64,000 bases of DNA from JBKBKN01 sp046294625 (GTDB taxonomy: Bacteria > Bacteroidota > Bacteroidia > M30B66). The stretch covers positions 161,538-225,537 of the forward strand of contig JBKBKN010000001.1 in NCBI GenBank assembly GCA_046294625.1, in the 5' to 3' direction. Below the pieces are notes generated by a model. The model was not told where the DNA came from, did no database searches, and saw only the letters and a list, made by a program, of their open reading frames with translations. A program made the translations under genes and the position numbers. The number at the start of each line of letters is the position of its first letter. The first letter of the stretch is position 1. Shown piece after piece: positions 44,952 through 54,046 of the stretch.

Positions 44952-45095
44952 GATCGATTATTAAATATTGATGATGTAGCCTTTTCAACGGCTGTGCCAA
45001 ATAACCTGATAATTCAAAAGTAAGCTTGAAAAGTGATGCAAGCTATGAAATCACATTTATTATATTGAATTAACTGTAGCTGCAATAGATAGCCG

Positions 45096-46136
45096 CTATT
45101 GGTGTTTCCAATCGTATAAATGAAGTTCATTTAGGCAGGCTACTAAAAGCCCAACGGAAGCATCCACATCTGATTTATCCACCATCTCAATCACCTGGTG
45201 AATGTGTCTGGTTGGGATAGAAACCGCCCCTGCAATTGAACCCCCTGCTGTCATTTTCTGAAGCCCTGAAGTATCAGTTCCCCCTGCAACTAGAATCTCA
45301 GGCTGCCATTTAATTTGATGTTTTTCGGCAGTCTTTTTCATGTAATCAACCATTCGGTAATCGCAGATCACCGATGCGTCCATGATTTTAATCGCAGTTC
45401 CTTTTCCTAAACGTGTCACCTGTTCATGCGCCTTTGAGCCCGGAACATCATAAGCAATGGTGGTGTCTAAACCAAAACCAAAATCAGGATTGATTTTAAG
45501 CGTGGCAGCTTGCGCACCCCTTATGCCTACTTCTTCTTGCACGGTGAATACAGCATACACGTCGTAAGGTGGGTTATTTAATTGTTTTAAGGCTTCAATG
45601 AGAATGTAGACTGATACCCTGTTGTCTAGTGATTTGCAATTCACACAATTGCCCATTTCAATCAACTTACGCTCTCTTGTAACCACATCGCCTATTTTGA
45701 CTTTATCCTTTACAATTTCACCTGAAAGTCCCAGATCAATAAAGAAATCGGTCAATTTCGGAGCTTTTTCCCGCTCTTCAGGGGTCATAAGATGAATGGG
45801 TTTTGAGCCCATTACACCTATCAAATCTTCTTTACCATGCACAATCACGCGTTGCGCAGTTAGTGTTTTTGGGTCGAAGCCACCAAGGCTGGTGAATCTC
45901 AAAAAACCTTCATCATCGATATGTGTAACCATAAAGGCAATTTCATCCATATGGGCAGCCACCATAGCTTTTTTATTTTCTTTTCCTTTTTTAAGCGCTA
46001 CGATATTGCCCATGTTATCTATTTCTATTTGATCAGCATGGCCTTCAATCTCCTTAAGAATCAGGTTTCTTATTTTTGATTCATAACCGGGTGCTCCCGA
46101 GGTTTCGCATATAGCCGATAGCAATTTTACATCCAT
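45096..46136 (-). CDS. M42 family aminopeptidase
   Basis: M42 peptidases are dimetal aminopeptidases forming tetrahedral oligomers that trim oligopeptides. The 346 residues have metal ligands H62 and D64 (AAHMDEIAF), D171 (SLDNRVS), E201/E202 (VQEEVGIRGA), D224 (GLDTTIAYD) and a terminal His (IPTRHIHQVIEMVD, about 313). GGTDTSGLQ is also present. Length and motifs are complete; it should be cytoplasmic. A perfect promoter box lies 36 bases upstream. Confidence 0.95.
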   Translation of the reverse strand: MDVKLLSAICETSGAPGYESKIRNLILKEIEGHADQIEIDNMGNIVALKKGKENKKAMVAAHMDEIAFMVTHIDDEGFLRFTSLGGFDPKTLTAQRVIVHGKEDLIGVMGSKPIHLMTPEEREKAPKLTDFFIDLGLSGEIVKDKVKIGDVVTRERKLIEMGNCVNCKSLDNRVSVYILIEALKQLNNPPYDVYAVFTVQEEVGIRGAQAATLKINPDFGFGLDTTIAYDVPGSKAHEQVTRLGKGTAIKIMDASVICDYRMVDYMKKTAEKHQIKWQPEILVAGGTDTSGLQKMTAGGSIAGAVSIPTRHIHQVIEMVDKSDVDASVGLLVACLNELHLYDWKHQ

Positions 46137-46171
46137 GATGCCTAGACTTTATATTTTGATTACACAATGTG

Positions 46172-46179
46172 CAAAGCTA
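46172..46179 (-). promoter_or_regulatory. -7 promoter box (TAGCTTTG) for the M42 peptidase
   Basis: Perfect match followed by C?-type context is absent (next base A), 35 bases before the ATG at 46136. The rest of the 290-base gap shows nothing else that I can support. Confidence 0.4.
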
Positions 46180-46427
46180 TAAATTATGAGTCTAAGGGGG
46201 CATTTAATTTTGATTTGCATTTAATAATTTATCGAACTGAAGTCAATGAAAGATATGTGAACTTTGTTTTCCTGGCTCTTATAGCCTAATGAGGGGATAT
46301 TGGCGAACCTAGAGCTGTTAAAAAGCCATCTCCTTAAGTATTGCCAGTTCTAAAAATTTAATTAATATTTGGTTAACATTTGTGCTTGAAAGTCTGCCTA
46401 CTTTCGTAGCCGAAAAAATGTCTGATC

Positions 46428-47111
46428 ATGAGCAAAGACAATAATAAAATCCTTCTTGTTGACGATGAACAGGACATACTTGAATTCATTAGTTACAATT
46501 TGCAAAAAGAAGGTTTTGAGGTTTTTTCGAGTTCCAATGGCCGAGAAGCCATAAAAATTGCACAAAGAGAAAAGCCACATCTCATTATTCTTGATGTCAT
46601 GATGCCAGATTTGGACGGGATTGAGACCTGTAGAGTGATAAGAGAGACACCGGAATTAAAAAATACGTTGATTGCCTTTCTCACAGCAAGAAGTGAAGAT
46701 TATTCGCAAATAGCAGGGTTTGATGCAGGTGCAGATGACTACATCAATAAACCGATTAAACCTAGGGTGCTGGTAAGCCGCGTGAAGGCGCTATTGAGAA
46801 GAAGTGCGACCATAGAAGATAGCAGTAATATTCTCCAGATCAATGGATTTATTATCGATAGAGAAAAATATTTGATTGTAAAAGACAATATTGAAATACA
46901 TCTGCCCAAAAAAGAATTTGAACTGATCGCTTTGCTGGCATCCAAACCGGGAAAAGTTTTCACACGAGAAGATATTTTAAAATCAGTTTGGGGCGATGAT
47001 GTAGTGGTAGGGGACAGAACGATTGACGTACATATTCGGAAACTGCGCGAAAAAGTAGGAGAAAAATATATTCGCACTATAAAAGGTGTAGGATATAAGT
47101 TTGAGTTTTAA
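46428..47111 (+). CDS. OmpR/PhoB-type response regulator
   Basis: A two-component DNA-binding regulator of 227 residues: receiver domain (1-120) with phospho-acceptor D56 in LIILDVMMPDLDG and the conserved FLTARSE and NKPIKP, then a winged helix (about 133-227) with KKEFELIALLASKPGKVFTREDIL and RTIDVHIRKLREKVG. It is followed by a PhoR-type histidine kinase. In Bacteroidota this pair is often the phosphate sensor, but no pho genes are adjacent, so the input is not proven. Confidence 0.95.
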   Translation: MSKDNNKILLVDDEQDILEFISYNLQKEGFEVFSSSNGREAIKIAQREKPHLIILDVMMPDLDGIETCRVIRETPELKNTLIAFLTARSEDYSQIAGFDAGADDYINKPIKPRVLVSRVKALLRRSATIEDSSNILQINGFIIDREKYLIVKDNIEIHLPKKEFELIALLASKPGKVFTREDILKSVWGDDVVVGDRTIDVHIRKLREKVGEKYIRTIKGVGYKFEF

Positions 47112-47142
47112 GTATATTTCCGCTTCAGTTTTGCTGAGTGAA

Positions 47143-48192
47143 ATGAACACATCGACTCCTAAAAGCCTAGCGCTGTATTTGTCTATTTGGTTGGCCGTTT
47201 GTTTGGGATTATTTGTGTTTGCGGCAGACTATGTTATTCACGGGAAATTCAGTCTGATTTTACCCATCATCACCATAGGATTTACATTTTTGATTTGCTA
47301 TTTTTTGCTTCAATATGCCTTAGAGCGCTTCATTTACCGAAAAATAAAACTTATTTATAAGAACATTCACCAGTTGAAGCTCAAAAAAGGGCAAAAGCCA
47401 AAAACTATTGATCTGAACTCGGACATTATTTATGAAGTAAATCGTGATGTGGAGGCCTGGGCTAAAGACCAGAAAGAAGAAATCGAATATCTCAAAAATC
47501 TGGAAACCTACAGAAGAGAATTTTTAGGCAATGTATCGCACGAATTGAAAACGCCCATTTTCAATATTCAAGGCTACATCATGACCTTACTCGATGGTGC
47601 ACTGGAAGACCCCAAAGTAAACAGGGCTTATTTGGAAAGAGCAGAAAAGAGTGTAGAGCGCATGGTCAATATTGTGGAAGACTTGGAGATTATCACACAA
47701 TTCGAATCAGGCCAATTGATACTGCATAAAGAGAAATTTGATATCGTAGCACTTTGTGCCGATATCATGCAAAGTATTCAATTTAGTGCGGAGACCAATA
47801 ATGTAAAATTGTTGTTCAAAGAAGTTTATGATAGACCTATTTATGTCAAAGCCGATAAGGAAAGTATTCAAAAAGTGATTACTAACTTGCTGATGAATTC
47901 CATAAAATATAGCAAGGATGTAGGGGAGTCTAAGGTCGCCTTTTACGATATGGATGAAAATATTCTCATCGAAGTGACCGATAATGGGATAGGTATTGCC
48001 AAGGAACACATTCCACGTCTTTTTGAACGATTCTACAGGGTAGACCGCAGTCGATCGAGAGAAATTGGTGGCACAGGGTTGGGTTTGTCCATAGTTAAGC
48101 ACATAATCGAGGCACACGATCAAACCATCAGCGTGAGGAGCCTATTGGATGTGGGCACCACCTTTGGTTTCACATTGGCAAAGGCTAAATAA
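47143..48192 (+). CDS. PhoR-like histidine kinase
   Basis: The ATG at 47143 gives 349 residues; a TTG at 47101 would overlap the regulator gene. Two membrane helices (about 10-60), a linker, HisKA with H133 in GNVSHELKTPIFNIQG, and an ATPase domain (NLLMNSIKYS, DNGIGIAKEHIPRLFERFYRVDRSRSREIGG) are complete. No PAS domain is visible. It is the cognate kinase for the preceding regulator by position. Confidence 0.95.
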   Translation: MNTSTPKSLALYLSIWLAVCLGLFVFAADYVIHGKFSLILPIITIGFTFLICYFLLQYALERFIYRKIKLIYKNIHQLKLKKGQKPKTIDLNSDIIYEVNRDVEAWAKDQKEEIEYLKNLETYRREFLGNVSHELKTPIFNIQGYIMTLLDGALEDPKVNRAYLERAEKSVERMVNIVEDLEIITQFESGQLILHKEKFDIVALCADIMQSIQFSAETNNVKLLFKEVYDRPIYVKADKESIQKVITNLLMNSIKYSKDVGESKVAFYDMDENILIEVTDNGIGIAKEHIPRLFERFYRVDRSRSREIGGTGLGLSIVKHIIEAHDQTISVRSLLDVGTTFGFTLAKAK

Positions 48193-48198
48193 TGTGAT

Positions 48199-49731
48199 TT
48201 AAATTCCCGGAAAAAGTCCCAGTCGTTGGGCAAATCCCGCTGCTGAAAAAAGTAAAATCAAACAGATTAAACCCGTAATAGCCAAAACAAATCCGATGTA
48301 GCGAAAGTCGTTTGATTCAAGCTTGCCCGATGAATAAGCTAAGGCATTTGGGGGTGTGCTCACTGGCAATATCATGGACATAGATGCCGCTAGAGCAATG
48401 GAGAAAGTTCCGGCCAGAATAGCTAAAGGAGCAAAAGATTGCACCTGCATCATGCCTATGCCGATGGGTATCATAAGGTTTGCAGCAGCTGTGTTGGACA
48501 TGAAGTTACTGAGCATAATCATACCCAATATCAATGCGGGCACTAGTAGCAGCGAGTCAGCATTAATGCTTCGTACAATCAGGTCGTCGAGGCCGGTAAG
48601 GTTCATGCCTCTACCTAGCGCTATACCGCCGGCAATCAGCAGCAAAATACTCCATTCCAAGGAATTGATATCGTTGCGGTCGATCAGGCCGGTTACAGTA
48701 AATGCAACCACGGGGATTAAAGAAATGACAGGAGCTGGAACACCATGCAGTGCTTCTGTGAGCCATAGCAATACGGTGACACCAAAAATGAACATCACAA
48801 AATTAGCCCATCTCCCCTGCTTGGCATCATGCAATTGGAATGAAAATTTCTTTTTCTCGGGATTGTATTTTTTGCAAAGCACCTTCCAGGTGAGCCATAG
48901 CATAAACAGCATTACAGGAACCGCTGCAATTACCCAATCACTAAAATTAATGGTATAATTCAGATTGCTCAAATAACCTACTGCCACAGCGTTGGGCGGA
49001 GATGCTACCGGAGTGCCCATGCCACCGAGATTAGCAGAAATCGGAACGGCAATTATTAAACCTTTGGCAATCAGGGGTTCGTCTTTGAGTTGAGCCAGTA
49101 CCGGCATGAGCAAGGACAGCATCATGGCAGTGGTGGCCGTATTGCTCATCCACATGCTAAATAAGGCGGTGATCATGATCACACCCAACATCATTTTTTG
49201 CGGAGAGGAAGTAAAGGGCTTCAAAAGTATAGCAGCGATCAAATTGTCGACACCAGCTTTCACAGACGCTCTTGCCAAAAGAAATCCTCCAAGAAACAAG
49301 ATGATCACCGGATCTGATAGGGGTTTCAGAAAATAGAGGTAGTCAATTTCCAAGCCGTTACTGAGTCCTAAGCCTTTCCATTCGGCCGGATTGGCTAGAA
49401 AAAGGATTTCCAGACCAATGATGAGCAGCGAAGTAGCAAAAAGCGGTAGAGCTTCAGTTGCCCAAAGTAAACAAGCCAATACAAATATTCCGGCCATATT
49501 AGCCGTTTCGGGCTTGATGTCATCAAACGAGCGAAGGTACCAGGCTGTGAACAAAGCTGGTAGCAATGCTGTGAAAAACACTGTGAGATCGCGTTTGCGC
49601 AGTGGAGGCATGATCCGATTCAAGCGGCTTTGCTGACCTATCAGTGCAATAGCATCGGTAAGTTTTCTTGCCGGAAGGGTGCCAATAAAGCCCGCTGTCT
49701 CAACGATTTTTTTTAGATTAATTCCCTTCAT
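48199..49731 (-). CDS. SLC13/DASS family sodium-coupled anion transporter
   Basis: The 510 residues (ATG 49731) form about twelve membrane helices with the two SNT motifs of DASS carriers (MSNTATTAMM and MSNTAAANLMIP) and the loop NLGGMGTPVASPPNA. Such proteins import dicarboxylates, citrate, sulfate or phosphate with sodium. The substrate cannot be told from sequence. An upstream TTG at 49758 is less likely. The preceding kinase converges on it. Confidence 0.93.
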   Translation of the reverse strand: MKGINLKKIVETAGFIGTLPARKLTDAIALIGQQSRLNRIMPPLRKRDLTVFFTALLPALFTAWYLRSFDDIKPETANMAGIFVLACLLWATEALPLFATSLLIIGLEILFLANPAEWKGLGLSNGLEIDYLYFLKPLSDPVIILFLGGFLLARASVKAGVDNLIAAILLKPFTSSPQKMMLGVIMITALFSMWMSNTATTAMMLSLLMPVLAQLKDEPLIAKGLIIAVPISANLGGMGTPVASPPNAVAVGYLSNLNYTINFSDWVIAAVPVMLFMLWLTWKVLCKKYNPEKKKFSFQLHDAKQGRWANFVMFIFGVTVLLWLTEALHGVPAPVISLIPVVAFTVTGLIDRNDINSLEWSILLLIAGGIALGRGMNLTGLDDLIVRSINADSLLLVPALILGMIMLSNFMSNTAAANLMIPIGIGMMQVQSFAPLAILAGTFSIALAASMSMILPVSTPPNALAYSSGKLESNDFRYIGFVLAITGLICLILLFSAAGFAQRLGLFPGI

Positions 49732-49893
49732 TTCTGTAAGTAGCGCAAAGTAAAGCAATTCGTTTGTTTGTGGCAGGTTTTAGGTGTGAAGGTTTTTAAA
49801 AAAAAATTATTGCGGTGAAAGATTTATATGCTAAAAATGTACTGAATGGTTAAGCAAGCTTTGTTTTTTTGCACATTTGCTAAAAAAATATTT

Positions 49894-51069
49894 ATGAACC
49901 TATTATATGCTTGCATTACAGTTTGTTTTTGTTTTTTGAGCACTTTAGTTGCTCAACCTTTTCAGATTGGCAAGCGAACTGAAAATTTGATTGATTCAGA
50001 GCGCAACAATCGTTCGGTGCCAACAGAAATTTATTACCCGGCAGTTTCAGCCGGAAACAATGCGCCACTGGCTCAAGGCACGTTTCCCTTGATTGTTTTT
50101 GGTCATGGGTTTGTGATGTCCTATTCATCATACGAAAATATCAGCGATTTTTTGGTGCCCAAAGGTTACATTATTGCTTTTGCTAATACCGAAAATGGAT
50201 TAAGTCCAAGCCATGCCAACTTTGGGGCAGATTTACGGTTTATCGCCCGTCAGTTGGTGGAAAATTTTAATCAGGTGCAAGGAAACTTTTGGTTTGAGAA
50301 ATTCAACGGCAAAAAAGCTGTGATGGGTCACTCCATGGGTGGAGGCGCCAGCATGTTGGCCGCATCTAACAACAATACCTTCGACCTAGTAGTGGGATTA
50401 GCTCCGGCCGAAACCAACCCATCAGCTGTGGCTGCTGCAGCAAGTATAACAGCGCCTTTATTAATTTTTGCAGGGAGTAATGACGGCGTTACGCCCCCGG
50501 TGCAGCATCAACTCCCGATATTTAATGCAGCAACAAATAGTCCATGTAGAAAATACATCAGCATCAATGGCGGCGGACACTGCTTTTTTGCCAATAGCAG
50601 TTTTACATGTGAGCTTGGCGAAGGTACATCAAATCCACAACCAACTATCAATCGGCAGCAGCAGCAAAGTGTCTTAAATGATTTTTCGATCACCATGTTG
50701 GAGACTTTCTTGAAAAATCAATCTTTGAACTGGCAAGCTTTTCTAGATTCCTTGAATACTTCAACAAGAATCACAGCGCAGCAGGTTTGCGGTCTCAATG
50801 TTTTATCAATAGAAAATCCCAAAGCATTCGAAGCTAGGTTATTTCCTCAGCCTGCTTCTATGTTTTTGCATGTAAAAACGAATCAATCGCCATTGGCGCA
50901 CTTAACGGTGTATGATATGAAGGGAAACAAACGAGATGTGCCCTTGCTTGATAAAGACGATCGCCAGTCTGTACTTAATTTAAGCAGCTTGTCACCTGGA
51001 ATGTATTTATTGAAAGTAGAATCAAAGAGCGGCGTAACATACAGAACCCGATTTATTGTAGCACGATAA
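49894..51069 (+). CDS. Secreted alpha/beta hydrolase with T9SS sorting domain
   Basis: The ATG at 49894 opens into a signal peptide (CFCFLSTLVAQ). The hydrolase domain (about 30-280) is of the chlorophyllase or dienelactone-hydrolase type with the nucleophile in GHSMGGGASM, an oxyanion region GHGFVMSY, an acidic residue in AGSNDGVTPP, and a His in NGGGHCFF. The last 75 residues are a Por sorting tail starting near LFPQPASMFLHV. The protein should act on an ester or similar bond outside the cell. Substrate is unknown. Confidence 0.92.
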   Translation: MNLLYACITVCFCFLSTLVAQPFQIGKRTENLIDSERNNRSVPTEIYYPAVSAGNNAPLAQGTFPLIVFGHGFVMSYSSYENISDFLVPKGYIIAFANTENGLSPSHANFGADLRFIARQLVENFNQVQGNFWFEKFNGKKAVMGHSMGGGASMLAASNNNTFDLVVGLAPAETNPSAVAAAASITAPLLIFAGSNDGVTPPVQHQLPIFNAATNSPCRKYISINGGGHCFFANSSFTCELGEGTSNPQPTINRQQQQSVLNDFSITMLETFLKNQSLNWQAFLDSLNTSTRITAQQVCGLNVLSIENPKAFEARLFPQPASMFLHVKTNQSPLAHLTVYDMKGNKRDVPLLDKDDRQSVLNLSSLSPGMYLLKVESKSGVTYRTRFIVAR

Positions 51070-51080
51070 AAGCCGCCTAA

Positions 51081-51560
51081 ATGAAGCCCAGTAGATATAT
51101 TTCTACCATGACTCATCCTTTGAAGTTTTGCTTTGCGATGCTCTATCAGCTGCCTTCAGCTGTATTTTGGGGAATGCGCATCAATACTCTGAACGAAACA
51201 GAATGTATGGTGAGTTTGCCTTACCGCTGGAGCACAAAAAATCCCTTTAAATCGACTTATTTTGCTGCCTTATCCGGTGCGGGCGAACTTGCTACCGGGG
51301 CATTGGCGCAATTGGCTGTAATAGAAAAGGGGTCATTTTCGATGTTGGTAGTAGGGTTTAAGGCCGAGTTTTATAAAAAAGCCGATCAAAAAGTTTTTTT
51401 TCACTGTCGCCAAGGCGCTGAGGTTCGTATTTTGCTTGACCAACTTCAAAAAGCTGGCGATTCCGGACAGATCACATTGTTTGCCGAAGGATTGAATAAG
51501 GAAAAAGAGTTGGTCGCAAAAATTTCGGTGACTTGGTCATTTAAAAGACGCAAAGTCTAA
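51081..51560 (+). CDS. DUF4442 hotdog-fold protein
   Basis: The 159 residues match DUF4442, hotdog proteins related to thioesterases: FCFAMLYQLPSAVFWGMRI, VSLPYRWSTKNPFKSTYFAALSGAGE and the C-terminal VAKISVTWSFKRRKV. The family is annotated as possibly acting on acyl-CoA; no reaction is established. The start may be ATG 51081 or the ATG at 51108. It follows the hydrolase by 11 bases on the same strand. Confidence 0.87.
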   Translation: MKPSRYISTMTHPLKFCFAMLYQLPSAVFWGMRINTLNETECMVSLPYRWSTKNPFKSTYFAALSGAGELATGALAQLAVIEKGSFSMLVVGFKAEFYKKADQKVFFHCRQGAEVRILLDQLQKAGDSGQITLFAEGLNKEKELVAKISVTWSFKRRKV

Positions 51561-51611
51561 GCCGTTGATGGCATTAACGCGCTTTTAATAGGTTGGTTTG
51601 GCTCGATTTTG

Positions 51612-51619
51612 TTACTTTG
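51612..51619 (+). promoter_or_regulatory. Near-consensus -7 box (TTACTTTG) for sanA
   Basis: Matches TAnnTTTG at five of six fixed positions and is followed by C; a TTG lies 16 bases upstream. It is 17 bases before the TTG start at 51637 and would lie inside the coding sequence if translation began at 51598. Confidence 0.35.
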
Positions 51620-51636
51620 CAGAGTATTTTCAGATT

Positions 51637-52308
51637 TTGAGCAAGTTATTTAAGTGGTTATTTATTGCGTTTTTCTGCTTCACAGTGAGCATGGCGTTTT
51701 TATTGTGGTTCAGTGATTTTTGGATCAGCTCTAGGGCAAAATCATATATCTACCATGATATGAATGCCTTACCCACTCAGGATGTGGGCTTAATTTTAGG
51801 AACGAGCAAGTTTAATTCTGCCGGATTTACCAATTTGTATTTTGTAAATAGAATAGAAGCTGCTGTTCAACTTTACAAAGCGGGTAAAGTGAAACATTTG
51901 ATTGTGAGTGGCGATAACAGAAGCAACGATTACAACGAACCTTTGGATATGAAAAAGGCACTTATTGCAAGAGGAGTGCCAGAATCGGCCATAACGTTAG
52001 ACTATGCAGGATTGCGAACCTTTGACTCTGTGATCAGATGCAGAGAAGTATTCGGTCAGCAGCAGTTTGTGGTTATTTCACAAAAATTTCAGGATGAGCG
52101 TGCTCTGTTTATTGCCCACCATCATGATATTGATGCCATAGCTTTTACTGCCGACGATGTTCCACAGCGATATTCGCTTAAAACGACGATTCGAGAATAT
52201 TTTGCAAGGATGAGAGCCATGCTGGATATTTATTTTCTGAATGCACAGCCCAAGCATTTAGGTGACCCGGTAGAAATCAAAATTTTAACCGAAGACACTA
52301 CGGAGTAG
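51637..52308 (+). CDS. sanA: SanA/YdcF-family membrane protein
   Basis: SanA proteins are needed for envelope integrity and for vancomycin exclusion at high temperature in E. coli; the biochemical role is unclear. From the TTG at 51637 the chain has 223 residues and places the single membrane helix just after the start, as in E. coli SanA. The DUF218 domain shows VGLILGTSKFN, LIVSGDNRSNDYNEP, ITLDYAGLRTFDSV, VVISQKFQDERALF and IREYFARMRAMLD. An alternative TTG at 51598 conflicts with the promoter-like motif. Its 3' end overlaps the convergent DUF4197 gene by 24 bases. Confidence 0.9.
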   Translation: MSKLFKWLFIAFFCFTVSMAFLLWFSDFWISSRAKSYIYHDMNALPTQDVGLILGTSKFNSAGFTNLYFVNRIEAAVQLYKAGKVKHLIVSGDNRSNDYNEPLDMKKALIARGVPESAITLDYAGLRTFDSVIRCREVFGQQQFVVISQKFQDERALFIAHHHDIDAIAFTADDVPQRYSLKTTIREYFARMRAMLDIYFLNAQPKHLGDPVEIKILTEDTTE

Positions 52309-53013
52309 GTCAGTTACCCTTGCTGCAGGGTCACGTCTGATTTTCCCTTCTTCTGAGGCAATCAAAGAGAATAGACCAATAAGGGTGCGATCAAGGACAT
52401 AATCTTCCAAGTTGGGATTCATTTGTCGCACCATAGGCAGACGGTTGTAACGTGTAATGATTGGGTTCCATTGTCGCGCTACTTGAGCTTTATTGATGGC
52501 TCGCTTGATAATGGGTCTGAAGCGATTTTGCAATTCGGGAGTGGTGCGGTTTTGTAAAAAACGTGTGGCAGCATCGTCATTTCCGCGAAGAATTGCTAAA
52601 CCATCGTTAACGGTCATTGATGTTATGGCATTGGCAAATATAGGAGCCGCTTCTTTTGATGCTTCTTCGGCTGCTCTGTTTAACGATCGTATGAAATCAT
52701 TGACCTGTTGCTGCATGCCAAGTTGAATGGCTCTTGACTGTACTTCGCGCGCTTCAGGAGGAAATGGAATCCTGATGAGGTCATTTTTAAAAAAGCCATC
52801 AGTCCTTGAAGCCGAAGCAGCTGCGTTATTGGATCCAATAGTGAGCGCTTCTTTGAGCCCATTTACAATTTGCTGGTTGCTTAAATTGTTTCCACGATTG
52901 TTACCGCCTAATGCGTTGGCAGCATTGTTTAGCAAATTATTGGTGTTTTGCGCGTTTGCAAAACTGAAAACCATTATGGCCACAAATAGATAAGTGAATT
53001 TCTTCTTAATCAT
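52285..53013 (-). CDS. DUF4197 family secreted protein
   Basis: The ATG at 53013 gives 242 residues with a signal peptide (MVFSFANAQ), an Asn-rich linker and the DUF4197 core (NGLKEALTIGSNNAAA, FLQNRTTPELQNRFRPIIK, NPNLEDYVLDRTLIGLFSLIASEE). The family is periplasmic and of unknown function. It converges on sanA with 24 bases of overlap, so the two 3' ends are antisense to each other. Confidence 0.9.
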   Translation of the reverse strand: MIKKKFTYLFVAIMVFSFANAQNTNNLLNNAANALGGNNRGNNLSNQQIVNGLKEALTIGSNNAAASASRTDGFFKNDLIRIPFPPEAREVQSRAIQLGMQQQVNDFIRSLNRAAEEASKEAAPIFANAITSMTVNDGLAILRGNDDAATRFLQNRTTPELQNRFRPIIKRAINKAQVARQWNPIITRYNRLPMVRQMNPNLEDYVLDRTLIGLFSLIASEEGKIRRDPAARVTDLLRSVFG

Positions 53014-53084
53014 GTGTATTGGAGTTTTAAGCACTGTTTGCACCGCTTGTGCCGGCAAATGCAATTTGGTTCGCTAAAAGGTAG

Positions 53085-53092
53085 CAAATTTA
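53085..53092 (-). promoter_or_regulatory. -7 box (TAAATTTG) before the DUF4197 gene
   Basis: Perfect match followed by C, but 71 bases before the start, so a longer leader than usual is implied. Confidence 0.3.
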
Positions 53093-53110
53093 TTGCCAAA
53101 TATTAAAGAT

Positions 53111-53881
53111 TTACTGGATTTTATGTTGGCCATCTCTGATTGCTTTTTGCTTATGCATTTGCATATTGAGCAATTCTACCATGAGCGAAAAGCCCATCGC
53201 ACTATAAATGTATGCCTTTTCGACATGCAAATGCAGACTTTCCAAAACCAGCACAGCGCCAATCACAAGCAAAAAAGCAAGTGCAAGCATTTTTACTGTC
53301 GGGTGTTTGTTGATAAAGTTGCTCACTACCCCTGAAAATATCATCATGACTACCATAGCAAAAACTACGGCCAGTACCATGATAACAAGGTTTTTTGACA
53401 AACCCACTGCAGTTAGGATGGAATCGAATGAAAACACTAAGTCGATTAGAATAATTTGAAGGATAGCCGAAGAAAAGCTAATAAACTTAGGGGTTTCACC
53501 AGGCTTCAATTCATCCCTTCCGTTGATTTTATGTAAGATTTCCAATGATGTTTTCACCAAGAGAAAGACACCTCCGGCAAAAAGAATCAAATCTCTTCCA
53601 CTCACTGCAAAATCAACAATGCGGAACAATTCTCCCGTCAAGCCTGCTATCCATGCGATAATGCTAAGGAGACCAATTCTGAAAAGAAGCGCTAGACCCA
53701 AACCCAAGATTCTCCCTTTAGCTTGTTGCTCTTTTGGAAGTCGCCCACAGATAATAGAGATAAAAATGATATTATCTACCCCTAAAATGATTTCCAGCAA
53801 ACCTAAAGTTAGCAGCACAACAAGGCCGTCGATAGTAAAAACTGCTTGCCAATTGGCAGAATCGAATAAGGCGTAAGACAT
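53111..53881 (-). CDS. TerC-family integral membrane protein
   Basis: The 256 residues form about seven helices with the TerC acidic motifs LEIILGVDNIIFISII and LIDLVFSFDSILTAVGL. TerC proteins act in metal (mainly manganese) export during or after protein secretion. The length and motifs are complete. It stands alone on its strand with a perfect promoter box 16 bases upstream. Confidence 0.93.
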   Translation of the reverse strand: MSYALFDSANWQAVFTIDGLVVLLTLGLLEIILGVDNIIFISIICGRLPKEQQAKGRILGLGLALLFRIGLLSIIAWIAGLTGELFRIVDFAVSGRDLILFAGGVFLLVKTSLEILHKINGRDELKPGETPKFISFSSAILQIILIDLVFSFDSILTAVGLSKNLVIMVLAVVFAMVVMMIFSGVVSNFINKHPTVKMLALAFLLVIGAVLVLESLHLHVEKAYIYSAMGFSLMVELLNMQMHKQKAIRDGQHKIQ

Positions 53882-53897
53882 TAGAATAATATTGCGA

Positions 53898-53905
53898 CAA
53901 AGCTA
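53898..53905 (-). promoter_or_regulatory. -7 promoter box (TAGCTTTG) for terC
   Basis: Perfect match 16 bases before the ATG at 53881; a TTTTG lies about 22 bases upstream of the box. Confidence 0.5.
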
Positions 53906-54009
53906 AAAATCCTTTGTTGACCGCCATCAAAAGCAGATTAATTTTTGCCCTGGGCCTTGGGAAATTTATCATATTCTTTATTACTGCACTCTTCAGGATT
54001 ATTTTATTG

Positions 54010-54017
54010 TAGATTTG
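54010..54017 (+). promoter_or_regulatory. -7 promoter box (TAGATTTG) for the dicarboxylate symporter
   Basis: Perfect match 29 bases before the ATG at 54047. Confidence 0.45.
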
Positions 54018-54046
54018 AAGCCTTATCAGGGAAAAAGAACGCATTA

